From Lachnospiraceae bacterium (lineage in GTDB: Bacteria; Bacillota; Clostridia; Lachnospirales; Lachnospiraceae), in assembly GCA_017468395.1 (NCBI GenBank), contig JAFUIR010000020.1, positions 1 through 50,281 of the forward strand: 50,281 bases of DNA, read 5' to 3'. Each line of letters begins with the position of its first letter. The stretch's first letter is position 1. The translations under genes and the position numbers were made by a program. This document shows positions 32,748 through 41,269 of this stretch, piece by piece. Under the pieces are notes generated by a model. That model was not told the DNA's origin, did no database searches, and saw nothing but the letters and a program-made list of their open reading frames with translations.

Positions 32748-34682
32748 ATGGGTTTATTTGCAAAAAAGAAAGCACCGGGGGTTGCAGAACCGATGGATTT
32801 GGATGCGGTAATGAAAAAATATGACAGAGAGTCCAATGTTCGTATTTGGGAAGGCATTCCCAAGATTATTGTAACTTCTGTTTTGGCTGTTTTTTCATTG
32901 TTCTGTATCTATGTAACGTTATTTACCAGTTGGCTGGAGGAGATTCGTTTAACCTCTTTCGTGGCCTTTATTATTTTTATCGGATATTTGGTATTTCCGG
33001 CTAAAAAGGGACACCAAAAGGTCAATCATATGCCATGGTACGATGTTGTGCTGATGGTTGGCGGTACAGGTGCTTTTTTGTACTATACCGTAAATGCTCT
33101 GACCATTATCCAGCAGGGAAGTATTTTTGAGTGGTATCAGATAGTAATCGGAATTGTGGGTATTTTGTCATTGGCAGAGGTGTGTCGTCGAAGCGTTGGT
33201 ATACCCATTCTGATTGTGGCTGGTGTACTGATAGTTTATGCTTTGATTTGGGGGCTATCCAATCCTACTTTCAGCGGAAAATTGAATTATACTGTCCGTT
33301 ATCTGTTCTACAGCAAGGAAGGTATCATGTCCACGCCCATTAACGTGTGCTCCAAGTTTATTGTAGTATTTATCATTTTTGGTGCATTTTTGGAGCGGAC
33401 AGGTATTGCGGATTTCTTTATTAATATTGCAAATGCTTTTGTAGGCGGCTTTTCCGGCGGACCTGCAAAGGTTGCGGTCGTGGCAAGTGCTATGGAAGGT
33501 ATGGTTTCCGGTTCTTCTGTTGCGAATACGGTTGGTTCCGGTTCGGTTACCATTCCTTTGATGAAAAAGACAGGATACAAGCCGGAATTTGCGGCTGCGG
33601 CAGAAGCGTCGGCTTCTACCGGTGGTCAGATTATGCCCCCTATTATGGGAGCAGCGGCATTCCTTATGGCAGACTATGTGGGTGTACCTTACAGTAATAT
33701 TGTAGTGCGTGCGATTCTGCCGGCGGTATTGTACTTTGCAGGAATTTTTATAACGGTTCATCTGGAAGCCAAGAAGGAAGGCTTGCGAGGCTTGAGCAAG
33801 GAAGAATTACCCAAAATCAAGCCTTTATTGAAGCAGATATATTTGTTGCTTCCATTGATTTTACTTGTTTACCTGGTTGGTACCAGCCAACGTTCTATCC
33901 AGTATGCGGCGGCTATTGCTATTATCGTGGCAATTGTGGTGAGTCTATTTAACAAGGGAAACCGTATTACGCCCAAGCGTATTTGGGAGGCTCTTGCAGC
34001 AGGTGGACAGGGAATGATCACTGTAGCAGCAGCCTGTGGTGTTGCAGGTATCATTGCAGGAACCATTACTATGACAGGTCTTGCCAATATGCTGATTAAC
34101 GGTATTGTTGCATTGGCAGGTAATCAGGTTATTATCGCATTGATATTGACCATGCTTTGCTGTATCGTACTTGGTATGGGCGTGCCTACTACAGCGAACT
34201 ACTGTATTATGGCAGCGACTTGTGCACCGATTCTGGTCCGCATGGGTGTGCCTACTTTGGCAGCACATTTCTTTGTATTTTATTTTGGTATCGTAGCGGA
34301 TTTGACGCCTCCGGTTGCCCTGGCTGCTTATGCGGGCGCAGCAATTGCACAGGGAAATCCCATGAAGACGGCATTCACTGCAACGAAACTTGCAATCGGT
34401 GCATTTATTGTTCCTTATGTATTTGCACTGAACCCGGCAATGTTGTTTATTGATACTAATGCAATTGAAATTGTACAGATTTGTATTACCTCCTTGGTAG
34501 GTATCTTCGGTGTGTCGGCGGCTCTGGAAGGCTATTTGCTGAAGCCCATGTCGTGGTATCAGAGATTTCTTGGCCTTGCAGGTGGTTTGCTTTTGATTTA
34601 TCCGGGGCTTACAACAGACCTTCTTGGTCTTGGCTTGGTAGGTATGGTGGCAATCATTCAGATTTTGGAGAGAAAAAAATGA
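32748..34682 (+). CDS. TRAP transporter fused permease (TAXI type)
   Basis: A 644-residue membrane protein that joins the small (DctQ-like) and large (DctM-like) TRAP subunits in one chain, as usual for TAXI systems. Helices at about residues 40-160 form the small part. The large part starts near residue 170 and contains VAVVASAMEGMVSGSSVANTVGSGSVTIPLMKKTGY, SASTGGQIMPPIMGAAAFLMADY and LGMGVPTTANYCIMAA, all typical of DctM. Uptake is driven by a sodium or proton gradient. GGAGGTATCA precedes ATG 32748. The stop overlaps the start of the next gene. Confidence 0.94.
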   Translation: MGLFAKKKAPGVAEPMDLDAVMKKYDRESNVRIWEGIPKIIVTSVLAVFSLFCIYVTLFTSWLEEIRLTSFVAFIIFIGYLVFPAKKGHQKVNHMPWYDVVLMVGGTGAFLYYTVNALTIIQQGSIFEWYQIVIGIVGILSLAEVCRRSVGIPILIVAGVLIVYALIWGLSNPTFSGKLNYTVRYLFYSKEGIMSTPINVCSKFIVVFIIFGAFLERTGIADFFINIANAFVGGFSGGPAKVAVVASAMEGMVSGSSVANTVGSGSVTIPLMKKTGYKPEFAAAAEASASTGGQIMPPIMGAAAFLMADYVGVPYSNIVVRAILPAVLYFAGIFITVHLEAKKEGLRGLSKEELPKIKPLLKQIYLLLPLILLVYLVGTSQRSIQYAAAIAIIVAIVVSLFNKGNRITPKRIWEALAAGGQGMITVAAACGVAGIIAGTITMTGLANMLINGIVALAGNQVIIALILTMLCCIVLGMGVPTTANYCIMAATCAPILVRMGVPTLAAHFFVFYFGIVADLTPPVALAAYAGAAIAQGNPMKTAFTATKLAIGAFIVPYVFALNPAMLFIDTNAIEIVQICITSLVGIFGVSAALEGYLLKPMSWYQRFLGLAGGLLLIYPGLTTDLLGLGLVGMVAIIQILERKK

Positions 34683-35182
34683 GTAAGCAAATGAAATGGG
34701 CAGGATATTTTCCTTTCAATGATCAGAAACTGGATTTTGAAGTAAAAATAAACAGTTTTGGTGTATGTGAGTATGAGGTTACGGATGAGTCAGTTTTTAA
34801 TGCGGAAAAAGGCTCCTGGGAAGACGATGAATTTGTACAGCGGGAGATATGTGCATTATTAAAGACTTTTTGCAACAAGGAGTTTACCGATACCGAGCAG
34901 TTATTAAGGGAGTATCCGGTTAAGAATCCTGATTTTCTTGAACTTGCAAAGGAAAAGGTGCAGGAGAAAGGAATTAAGTTTAATAGATTCATTGTCAAAA
35001 ATGTGGATATGGATGCCGGTTTTTATGATGTGTATAAAGCAAGGAAAGTGCAAAGAATTGCAACTGCGACAAATGCAGAGCAAAATTCCAAGACTGTTGC
35101 AACCGGAAACGGCATGATGAAGAAAATAGTGATAATAGCAGTGGTTGTCGTCATTTTGATAGCAAGTTATTTTATGAAGTAA
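34679..35182 (+). CDS. Tail-anchored protein coupled to the TRAP permease
   Basis: A 167-residue protein. Its ATG at 34679 shares bases with the permease stop (ATGA), so it is translated by re-initiation. The soluble part (residues 1-143) is acidic with several Phe and Cys residues and ends in KARKVQRIATATNAEQ. A single C-terminal helix (MMKKIVIIAVVVVILIASYFMK) would anchor it with the soluble domain in the cytosol. I recognise no family. The position suggests an accessory or regulatory subunit of the transporter, which is an inference. The frame stays open back to 34481 inside the permease gene, which is not taken as coding. Confidence 0.75.
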   Translation: MSKQMKWAGYFPFNDQKLDFEVKINSFGVCEYEVTDESVFNAEKGSWEDDEFVQREICALLKTFCNKEFTDTEQLLREYPVKNPDFLELAKEKVQEKGIKFNRFIVKNVDMDAGFYDVYKARKVQRIATATNAEQNSKTVATGNGMMKKIVIIAVVVVILIASYFMK

Positions 35183-35211
35183 AGACAGATTACTGTTCAG
35201 AGGCAAATAAT

Positions 35212-35258
35212 AATGCCGCATTCCTAAGGTCATATCCTTTGGGACTGCGGCATTTTAT
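35212..35258. terminator. Bidirectional terminator
   Basis: AATGCCGCA (35212-35220) pairs with TGCGGCATT (35246-35254). An inner TCCTAAGG/CCTTTGGGA helix fills the loop. T-rich on the plus side; it also ends the convergent PBP gene. Confidence 0.8.
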
Positions 35259-35276
35259 ATTTTGGGTTTTTCAGTA

Positions 35277-37910
35277 TTAGTAGGGCGGAGTGATTTCAGG
35301 GAAGTTGAAACCACGGGCTGCCAGTTCCTGACGCTGTATTTCCAGAATCGCATATGCGTTTGGCTGCAAAAAGAACATTGCATCATGAGGGCACATAAAG
35401 GTTGTAGGAGGTACAGTGGTTGAGATGGTACCGTCCGGATTTTCTGTAATGATTGTGGAACCGTCAATAAGTGAAGGATCCTCAATTAAAGGAAGTTCCG
35501 TTATACCGGGATGACTGAACGGACAATTTTCGCAAGCAACCAACATAGTGTACAAGCAAAGATTACCGGCATAATGGACGTTGCACAATTCTGTAGGAAC
35601 GGTAGCCTCATCAAAGTACTCTGTTATAATATGTCCGTCACACTGACCGGCGATAGGTAATTTGCCGGAACGGGAACAAACCTGTGTCTGTACAATTCCG
35701 CCGGGAACTACGAAGGTTTGGTTTGGTAAGTCTTCGTGGACACGTTCCATGACTGCGCGCCATAATTTTTTTGCAAGTTGTTTTTCCGGGTTAGTCGTAC
35801 TTTCATCCATAGGATTCTGGTTATCGTATCCACCCCACACGGTCGCTGTGTAATACGGGGTGTATCCTGCAAACCATACGTCTTTTGTTTCGGAAGCGGT
35901 ACCTGTTTTACCGGCAATAGCCATACCGCCGAAATTTACAGCGGTACCGGTACCCTTGGTTACAACATCCTGCATAGCGCTTGTGAGAAGGAATGCAGTG
36001 GTTTCTTTCAAAACCCGGTGTTCGTAGGATTCGGTATTGTCCAAAATAACATTTCCGTCGGAATCCAATACTTTGGTATATAACTTGGGCTCAATGTAAA
36101 CACCTTCGTTTGCAATGGCTGCATATGCTGCGTTAAGTTCCAAGTTGGTAACGCCGGTAACACCGCCCAGTGCCATAGCCTGATAGCAGTCTTTGGCCTG
36201 GTTAAGGGTGGAAAAACCAAATTCGCGCAAGTAGTCAAATCCAAGTTGGGGTGTAATCTGGGTTAGTACTTTAACGGTTAATACGTTCATGGAATCTTCA
36301 ATACCGGTACGCAAATTATTGATACCGCGGTAATCGCCCTTCCACCAGTTTCTGACCAATACGCCGTTGTCATATGCAAAAGGTGCATCGTTGAATACGG
36401 TAGCAAGGGTCATATTGCAACTGTCCAAAGCAGGTGCATAGGTGGTCAGTACTTTAAAAGTAGAACCGGGTGAACGTGTAGAGACTGTGGCACGGTTCAA
36501 GGTACGGCTACCTTCTTTGGTACCGCGACCGCCCACCATGGCAACCACATATCCGGTGTACTGGTCCTGAATAGTCATAGACATCTGGGGCTGTACTACC
36601 AAAGTGATATCCTCTGCAATCTCCTCATCGGTTTCTGCCATAACAGCTTTTTTGTACATGTCAATGGCTTCCATGGCTTCTTCGTGGGAATTAAATATTA
36701 AATTAAAGTCCTTGTCAACATTTTTACGATACCAGGTCTGCAACATTTCTTTGCTGTAGTTTTGGTATTCACCATCAGCAGTTTTAGTAGTAAGGGCATA
36801 GTGCAAATACCACTTCGTGTCGATGGCAAAATTTTCGGGGTCAGCAAATTCTTCATCGCAGATTGCCTGAATTTCGGAATCCATGGTGGAATAAATACGA
36901 AGACCGCCGCTGTAAAGCAGGGCAGAAGCAGCAGTAGCACTGTAGCCCGCCTCTTCAATCAGGTCATTGTAGACTTCATCCGCCAGGGCATCAATAAAGT
37001 AGGAGTTTACTTTAGTTGTACCGATTGCAATGTTGACTTCCTGGATGCGGGAGTAAACATCATCTGCCATAGCCTCATCATATTCGGCCTGGGTAATATA
37101 TCCCTGCTCCAGCATGTCATTCAGTACTTTTGTCCGTCTCTCTGCATTTTTTTCGGGACGGGAGATAGGGTTATACTTGGCAGGGTTTTGGGTAATGCCT
37201 GCAATAACAGCACATTCAGATAAGTTTAATTCCCAAACATTTTTATTAAAATATCTAAGGGAAGCAGCTTGTACCCCAAGGGTATTCTGACCGAGGTTAA
37301 TGGTGTTCATGTAGCGCTCCAAAATCTCCTCTTTGCTGAGAATTTTGGTGATTTCCAGAGCGAGATACTGCTCTTGGAATTTACGCTCAATTTTCTCAAT
37401 CATGCTGTCTTCTGTTACCCAGTCGGTGAAAATGGTATTTTTCAAAAGCTGCTGGGTAATGGTACTTGCACCCTGAGTTGCCTTACCGCCGGTTCTGATG
37501 AATTCAAATCCGGCACGCAGGATACCTTTGATGTCAATACCGTTATGTTCGTAGAAACGGGCATCTTCAACGGCAACAAAAGCATCAGCCATATCCTGAG
37601 GAATCTGTTCCATGGTTACCTGAATACGGTTAGCATTTTGGGCAACCAGTTTGTCAATTTGGTTTCCTTCATTGTCATATACAAAAGTTGAAAAACCGAC
37701 AGGTGCTACATCATTACTGTTGATGACGGGAGCGGAAGCGATAATTCCTTTGAATACACCGATTCCGGCAGATACACCGATAATCCCCAATGATATAACT
37801 CCTATTAAAGCTCCCATAAATAAGGTGAGCGCAATTTTTCTTCCCCACTTCATAGATTTTGAATTCAGAGCCTTTTGCTTTTTGCGGACTCCTTTTTTGG
37901 TATAATTCAT
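35277..37910 (-). CDS. Class A penicillin-binding protein (PBP1A-like)
   Basis: An 877-residue bifunctional peptidoglycan synthase. A basic cytosolic start and one helix (residues 26-52) anchor it. The glycosyltransferase 51 domain shows VEDARFYEHNGID (catalytic Glu), GASTITQQLLKN, ERKFQEQYLALEIT and RYFNKNVWELNLSECA. The transpeptidase domain shows SPGSTFK (active Ser, Lys), SMN and AGKTGTASE. The C-terminal 150 residues include several Cys and Pro-rich segments, with the ending FNFPEITPPY. Length is in the normal range. It is a single gene. Part of the spacer towards the divergent YigZ gene is AT-rich without a clear promoter on this strand. Confidence 0.96.
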   Translation of the reverse strand: MNYTKKGVRKKQKALNSKSMKWGRKIALTLFMGALIGVISLGIIGVSAGIGVFKGIIASAPVINSNDVAPVGFSTFVYDNEGNQIDKLVAQNANRIQVTMEQIPQDMADAFVAVEDARFYEHNGIDIKGILRAGFEFIRTGGKATQGASTITQQLLKNTIFTDWVTEDSMIEKIERKFQEQYLALEITKILSKEEILERYMNTINLGQNTLGVQAASLRYFNKNVWELNLSECAVIAGITQNPAKYNPISRPEKNAERRTKVLNDMLEQGYITQAEYDEAMADDVYSRIQEVNIAIGTTKVNSYFIDALADEVYNDLIEEAGYSATAASALLYSGGLRIYSTMDSEIQAICDEEFADPENFAIDTKWYLHYALTTKTADGEYQNYSKEMLQTWYRKNVDKDFNLIFNSHEEAMEAIDMYKKAVMAETDEEIAEDITLVVQPQMSMTIQDQYTGYVVAMVGGRGTKEGSRTLNRATVSTRSPGSTFKVLTTYAPALDSCNMTLATVFNDAPFAYDNGVLVRNWWKGDYRGINNLRTGIEDSMNVLTVKVLTQITPQLGFDYLREFGFSTLNQAKDCYQAMALGGVTGVTNLELNAAYAAIANEGVYIEPKLYTKVLDSDGNVILDNTESYEHRVLKETTAFLLTSAMQDVVTKGTGTAVNFGGMAIAGKTGTASETKDVWFAGYTPYYTATVWGGYDNQNPMDESTTNPEKQLAKKLWRAVMERVHEDLPNQTFVVPGGIVQTQVCSRSGKLPIAGQCDGHIITEYFDEATVPTELCNVHYAGNLCLYTMLVACENCPFSHPGITELPLIEDPSLIDGSTIITENPDGTISTTVPPTTFMCPHDAMFFLQPNAYAILEIQRQELAARGFNFPEITPPY

Positions 37911-38099
37911 AAATCCATTCCCTTTCTGTCTGTGTTTAGACGAAACTATGTAAGTCCATTAGGACATTACTCGCTTTATTATATCAAAAAATGTTTTGTA
38001 AATAAAGGTTTTTTGTTTATATTAAGAATTGTTCACAAATTCAACTATGTTTATGCTATAATTTTATAAAATATGTTTTTATTTGGTAAAGGACAAGTT

Positions 38100-38753
38100 A
38101 TGGCAAATACAGAAACCGGAAAAAGAGAAGCTTATCGTATTTTGGTGCAGGGCGGTGAAGGAGAAATTGTAGAAAAGAAATCCCGTTTTATCGCTACAGT
38201 GCGCTGTGTGGAAAGTGAAGAGGAGGCTCTTGCTTTTATAGAAGAAATGAAAAAGAAATATTGGGATGCCAGACATAACTGCCATGCTTTTGTGGTAGGA
38301 GAGAACGGAGGAATTCAGCGATACAGCGATGACGGAGAGCCGGGCGGAACTGCGGGAAGGCCCATGCTGGATGTACTTTTGGGTGAGGGGATACGCAATA
38401 TCGCAGTGGTGGTAACCAGATATTTTGGCGGTGTCTTGCTGGGCACAGGCGGCTTGGTGCGCGCTTATACCCAGGCGGTAAAGGCAGGACTGGAAAATTC
38501 CAAGGTGGCATGGATGCGCTTTGGAAAGGTACTTGATATTGAGACGGATTATAATGGAATAGGGAAGATTTTGTATTTGCTGGGACAAAGTGGGATAGAG
38601 CCGCAAAAAGCGGAGTATACTGAGGTTGTGAGGTTGCAGGTAATGCTGCCTTATGAAATAGCAGGGAAAATGGAAAAGGATATTACGGAGGCGACTAACG
38701 GAAAAGCGCAAATCTCTTTGGCAGAAGAAACATATTACATTGACAAGAAATAG
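38100..38753 (+). CDS. YigZ/IMPACT-family protein
   Basis: A 217-residue protein of the UPF0029/IMPACT family. Start ATG 38100 (MANTETGK) has AAAGGACAAG upstream. Seen: EIVEKKSRFIATVRCVESEEEA, ARHNCHAFVVG, QRYSDDGEPGGTAGRPMLDVL and VVVTRYFGGVLLGTGGLVRAY, all family signatures, then a C-terminal DUF1949-like ferredoxin-fold domain from about residue 140. Eukaryotic IMPACT acts in translation control; the bacterial role is not settled. TTCACA (38032-38037) and TATAAT (38057-38062), 19 bases apart, may form its promoter. Confidence 0.93.
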   Translation: MANTETGKREAYRILVQGGEGEIVEKKSRFIATVRCVESEEEALAFIEEMKKKYWDARHNCHAFVVGENGGIQRYSDDGEPGGTAGRPMLDVLLGEGIRNIAVVVTRYFGGVLLGTGGLVRAYTQAVKAGLENSKVAWMRFGKVLDIETDYNGIGKILYLLGQSGIEPQKAEYTEVVRLQVMLPYEIAGKMEKDITEATNGKAQISLAEETYYIDKK

Positions 38754-38769
38754 ACAAAAGAGTTAAAAT
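38740..38769 (+). promoter_or_regulatory. Promoter of mgtE
   Basis: TTGACA (38740-38745), 18 bases, TAAAAT (38764-38769), overlapping the yigZ stop codon. Transcription would start near 38776 and give a leader of about 145 bases. Confidence 0.7.
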
Positions 38770-38797
38770 TCACATGGATAGTTTGATTTCTGAAAGA

Positions 38798-38919
38798 AAG
38801 GTGGTGGTTTTATGAAGTACCGAAGTAGTAACAATACTGAAAATCCGCTCCCGTGTACATGCATAAACACCACGAGAATCCTGATAGGGGGATTCTCTGC
38901 CTAAAAGGAGGTACTTACC
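38798..38919 (+). promoter_or_regulatory. Structured mgtE leader with alternative pairings
   Basis: Three elements are read from the sequence. GTGGT plus GTTTTATG (38801-38814) can pair with CATAAAC plus ACCAC (38862-38873), which closes over the ribosome binding site and ATG of a leader ORF. GAGAATCC (38874-38881) pairs with GGATTCTC (38890-38897). AAGTACC (38815-38821) is the exact complement of GGTACTT (38910-38916), which includes the last bases of the mgtE ribosome binding site. It does not contain the conserved blocks of the M-box (ykoK) magnesium riboswitch. Confidence 0.6.
38812..38904 (+). CDS. Putative mgtE leader peptide (30 codons)
   Basis: A 30-codon reading frame begins at ATG 38812 after AAAGGTGGTGG, eight bases or less away, and ends at TAA 38902-38904, immediately before the mgtE ribosome binding site AGGAGG (38906-38911). 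The peptide starts MKYRSSNNTENPLPCTC and ends LIGGFSA, with two prolines following an acidic residue at positions 10-14. In enterobacteria the mgtL leader peptide of mgtA, with Pro and acidic codons, couples ribosome behaviour in low magnesium to transporter expression. A comparable role here is an inference from position and composition. It is too short to judge by codon use. Confidence 0.5.
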   Translation: MKYRSSNNTENPLPCTCINTTRILIGGFSA

Positions 38920-40251
38920 ATGGAAGAAATCAGAGAATTATTGGAAATGAAGCAGTATACATCCCTGCGTCAGAAGATTGAGGAGATGAATGATGCGGAT
39001 ATCGCCGTGCTTATGGAAGCGCTGGAAGAGGCAGAAATGTTGAAGATATTCCGTATTCTTCCCAAGGATCTGGCAGCGGATGTTTTTTCGTATCTGGAAG
39101 TAGAAAACCAGCAATTAATTATCACATCCCTGTCCGATAGAGAGGCGGCTAATATTATTGATAATCTGATGGCGGATGATGCGACAGACTTTTTGGAAGA
39201 AATGCCTGCCAATATTGTGAAAAAGTTGCTTGCCAATGCCAAGCCTGAGACCAGAAGGGATATCAATCATTTGCTTCGTTACCCGGAGGCTTCTGCCGGA
39301 AGCATCATGACGGTGGAATTTGTGGACTTGAAAGAGCACCTGACGGTGGAACAGGCCATTGAGCGAATCCGAAGGGTGGGAGTAGACAGTGAGACCATTA
39401 ACATCTGTTATGTTTTGGATGCCAGACGAAGATTGATGGGAACGGTTGCCCTTCGATATTTGCTGCTCAGTGACCCGCAGGAGCGGATTGGGGATATCAT
39501 GCACGAAAATGTTATCGCCATCAATACGCTTATGGATCAGGAAGAGGTTGCCAAGCAGTTCAAAAAATACGATTTTATCTCCATGCCGGTTGTGGATAAT
39601 GAAAACAGGCTGGTTGGTATTATTACGGTAGACGATATCGTGGATATTATGGAAGAAGAAACCACAGAAGATATCGAAAAAATGGCGGCGATTATGCCTT
39701 CCGACAAGCCTTACATGAGGACCGGAATTTTTGAGACATATAAAAAGAGAATTCCATGGCTTTTGCTTCTCATGGTGTCGGCGACTTTTACAGGTCAGAT
39801 TATTAATGGTTTTCAGGATGCGCTGAGCGTGTGCACGGTACTGACTATGTTCATTCCCATGCTCATGGATACCGGAGGAAATGCGGGAGGACAAGCCAGC
39901 GTAACTATTATCCGCGGACTTTCTTTGGGCGAAATCGCTTATCGTGATACTTTTCGCATCATATGGAAGGAAATCCGGGTGGCCATACTTTGCGGTCTGA
40001 CCCTCGGTCTGGCAAATTTTGCCAAACTGATGCTTTTTGACGGTGTTGGGCTGGAAGTGGCAGCAGTGGTATGCCTGACTTTGGTTGCTACTTTGGTCAT
40101 TGCCAAATTGGTGGGATGTACCCTGCCCATTTTGGCTAAAAGAATCGGCTTTGACCCGGCGGTAATGGCAAGTCCTTTCATTACAACCATTGTAGATGCC
40201 ATATCTTTAATTATTTATTTTCAGATAGCAAAAGGGGTTATGGGAATATAA
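38920..40251 (+). CDS. mgtE: Magnesium transporter MgtE
   Basis: A 443-residue magnesium channel. Order of domains: the N-terminal helical MgtE_N domain (residues 1-125, with ADVFSYLE and DDATDFLEEMP), a pair of CBS domains (about 130-250, ASAGSIMTVEFVDL and FISMPVVDNENRLVGIITVDDIVDIMEEE), a connecting helix, and five membrane helices. The pore signature is PMLMDTGGNAGGQAS, with the ion-selecting Asp near the end (DPAVMASPFITTIVDA). In Thermus MgtE magnesium bound between the N and CBS domains closes the pore. Expression here may also respond to magnesium through the leader. Confidence 0.97.
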   Translation: MEEIRELLEMKQYTSLRQKIEEMNDADIAVLMEALEEAEMLKIFRILPKDLAADVFSYLEVENQQLIITSLSDREAANIIDNLMADDATDFLEEMPANIVKKLLANAKPETRRDINHLLRYPEASAGSIMTVEFVDLKEHLTVEQAIERIRRVGVDSETINICYVLDARRRLMGTVALRYLLLSDPQERIGDIMHENVIAINTLMDQEEVAKQFKKYDFISMPVVDNENRLVGIITVDDIVDIMEEETTEDIEKMAAIMPSDKPYMRTGIFETYKKRIPWLLLLMVSATFTGQIINGFQDALSVCTVLTMFIPMLMDTGGNAGGQASVTIIRGLSLGEIAYRDTFRIIWKEIRVAILCGLTLGLANFAKLMLFDGVGLEVAAVVCLTLVATLVIAKLVGCTLPILAKRIGFDPAVMASPFITTIVDAISLIIYFQIAKGVMGI

Positions 40252-40295
40252 CTTCAGAATCATAAAAACTTAAGGTTTATATTGAGAAAAACAAA

Positions 40296-40324
40296 TTGAC
40301 AGACTATTTAGAATATGTGACAAT
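40296..40324 (+). promoter_or_regulatory. Promoter of the surface-protein gene
   Basis: TTGACA (40296-40301), 17 bases, GACAAT (40319-40324). Confidence 0.6.
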
Positions 40325-40359
40325 AAGAGAAAGAAAAACTCACATAGGGGGTAAAAGCG

Positions 40360-41181
40360 ATGAAGAAAAAATGGTTAGCTTTGGGACTGGCACTGGTAAT
40401 GTCCGTTGCAATGGCATTTCAGCCTATGACAGTTCAGGCTTTAGAAAAAAATGGAGAAATTTGGGATGACCTCAGTGGTGAAAGTACTGTAAACAGTGTA
40501 GTTACCACTTCTGATAATATCAGACTTTGGACCACAATCAAAACCAATTATCATGCACCCGGTATTACAGGTTTGGTAGTGCAGACTTCCAAAGATGAAG
40601 TAAACAGAATCATGGGCATCAGCAATGACGATTGGTGGAAGGGAATCCAGCCTATTTTGTATGTGGCACAGTCTTCCCAGTCTACTACTAAAGATGTGGA
40701 ATTGATGCATCAGTATGCAAAATCTCTGGGTGGTAAAGCATGGTATGATTATGAGATTCTGATGTTTAAATGGACAGGCACATGGAATGAGTCTGTTACC
40801 AAAACTGCAGAACCCATCAGAATGACGGTTGGTATTAAGGAAAATGAGCAGACACCTAATACTTCTTATGCAATGTTGCATTTGAAAGACGGCGTGGGAA
40901 CGTTCTACTACGATTTGGATACAGATAATGAAATCGTAACCTTTGAAACTTCCGATTTTTCCGGTATCTATGTACTGGTAAGTTTTCCTACTGCAAACAA
41001 ACCTGCAAATACGACTCCCGCGGGCAGTACCACACAGGCTGGTCAAAATACACCCGCAGCGGACGAACTGGATAAGGTTCCGAAGATGGGCGACGAGCAG
41101 ACCGTGATTCTTCCGGCACTTTTTGTAGGCAGCGTACTTTTGTTTGTGGCAGCGTTTTTCTATCGCAGAAAAGAAGCATAA
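40360..41181 (+). CDS. Secreted surface protein with wall-sorting-like C-terminus
   Basis: A 273-residue protein. The signal peptide MKKKWLALGLALVMSVAMAF ends near VQA-LE (residue 27). The mature domain (about 28-215) is soluble, Trp- and Tyr-containing, with TSKDEVNRIMGISNDDWW; I do not recognise it. A Thr/Pro/Ala linker (NKPANTTPAGSTTQAGQNTP) leads to VPKMGDEQ, a hydrophobic helix and the basic end RRKEA. This is the layout of a sortase signal, where VPKTGD would be usual; here Met replaces Thr, the residue sortase cleaves after. It may therefore be only a membrane anchor. AGGGGGTAAAAGCG precedes the ATG. Confidence 0.8.
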   Translation: MKKKWLALGLALVMSVAMAFQPMTVQALEKNGEIWDDLSGESTVNSVVTTSDNIRLWTTIKTNYHAPGITGLVVQTSKDEVNRIMGISNDDWWKGIQPILYVAQSSQSTTKDVELMHQYAKSLGGKAWYDYEILMFKWTGTWNESVTKTAEPIRMTVGIKENEQTPNTSYAMLHLKDGVGTFYYDLDTDNEIVTFETSDFSGIYVLVSFPTANKPANTTPAGSTTQAGQNTPAADELDKVPKMGDEQTVILPALFVGSVLLFVAAFFYRRKEA

Positions 41182-41210
41182 AAAGCGTAAATAAATAGTG
41201 AACATACAAA

Positions 41211-41244
41211 AATCCCGTCTTTCCAGGAAAGGCGGGATTTTCGT
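41211..41244. terminator. Bidirectional terminator
   Basis: AATCCCGTCTTTCC (41211-41224) pairs with GGAAAGGCGGGATT (41226-41239) with one-base apex, T-rich on the plus side and A-rich before it, between convergent genes. Confidence 0.85.
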
Positions 41245-41269
41245 TGTATAAAGTATTTTTGAAGGCTAA

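Noticed and set aside
34481-34678. N-terminal extension of the tail-anchored protein upstream of 34679
   Set aside because: It lies in another frame inside the permease gene; the ATGA overlap start is the better choice.
38798-38919. mgtE leader as an M-box riboswitch
   Set aside because: None of the conserved M-box blocks are visible; the leader is shorter and contains a reading frame with a ribosome binding site.
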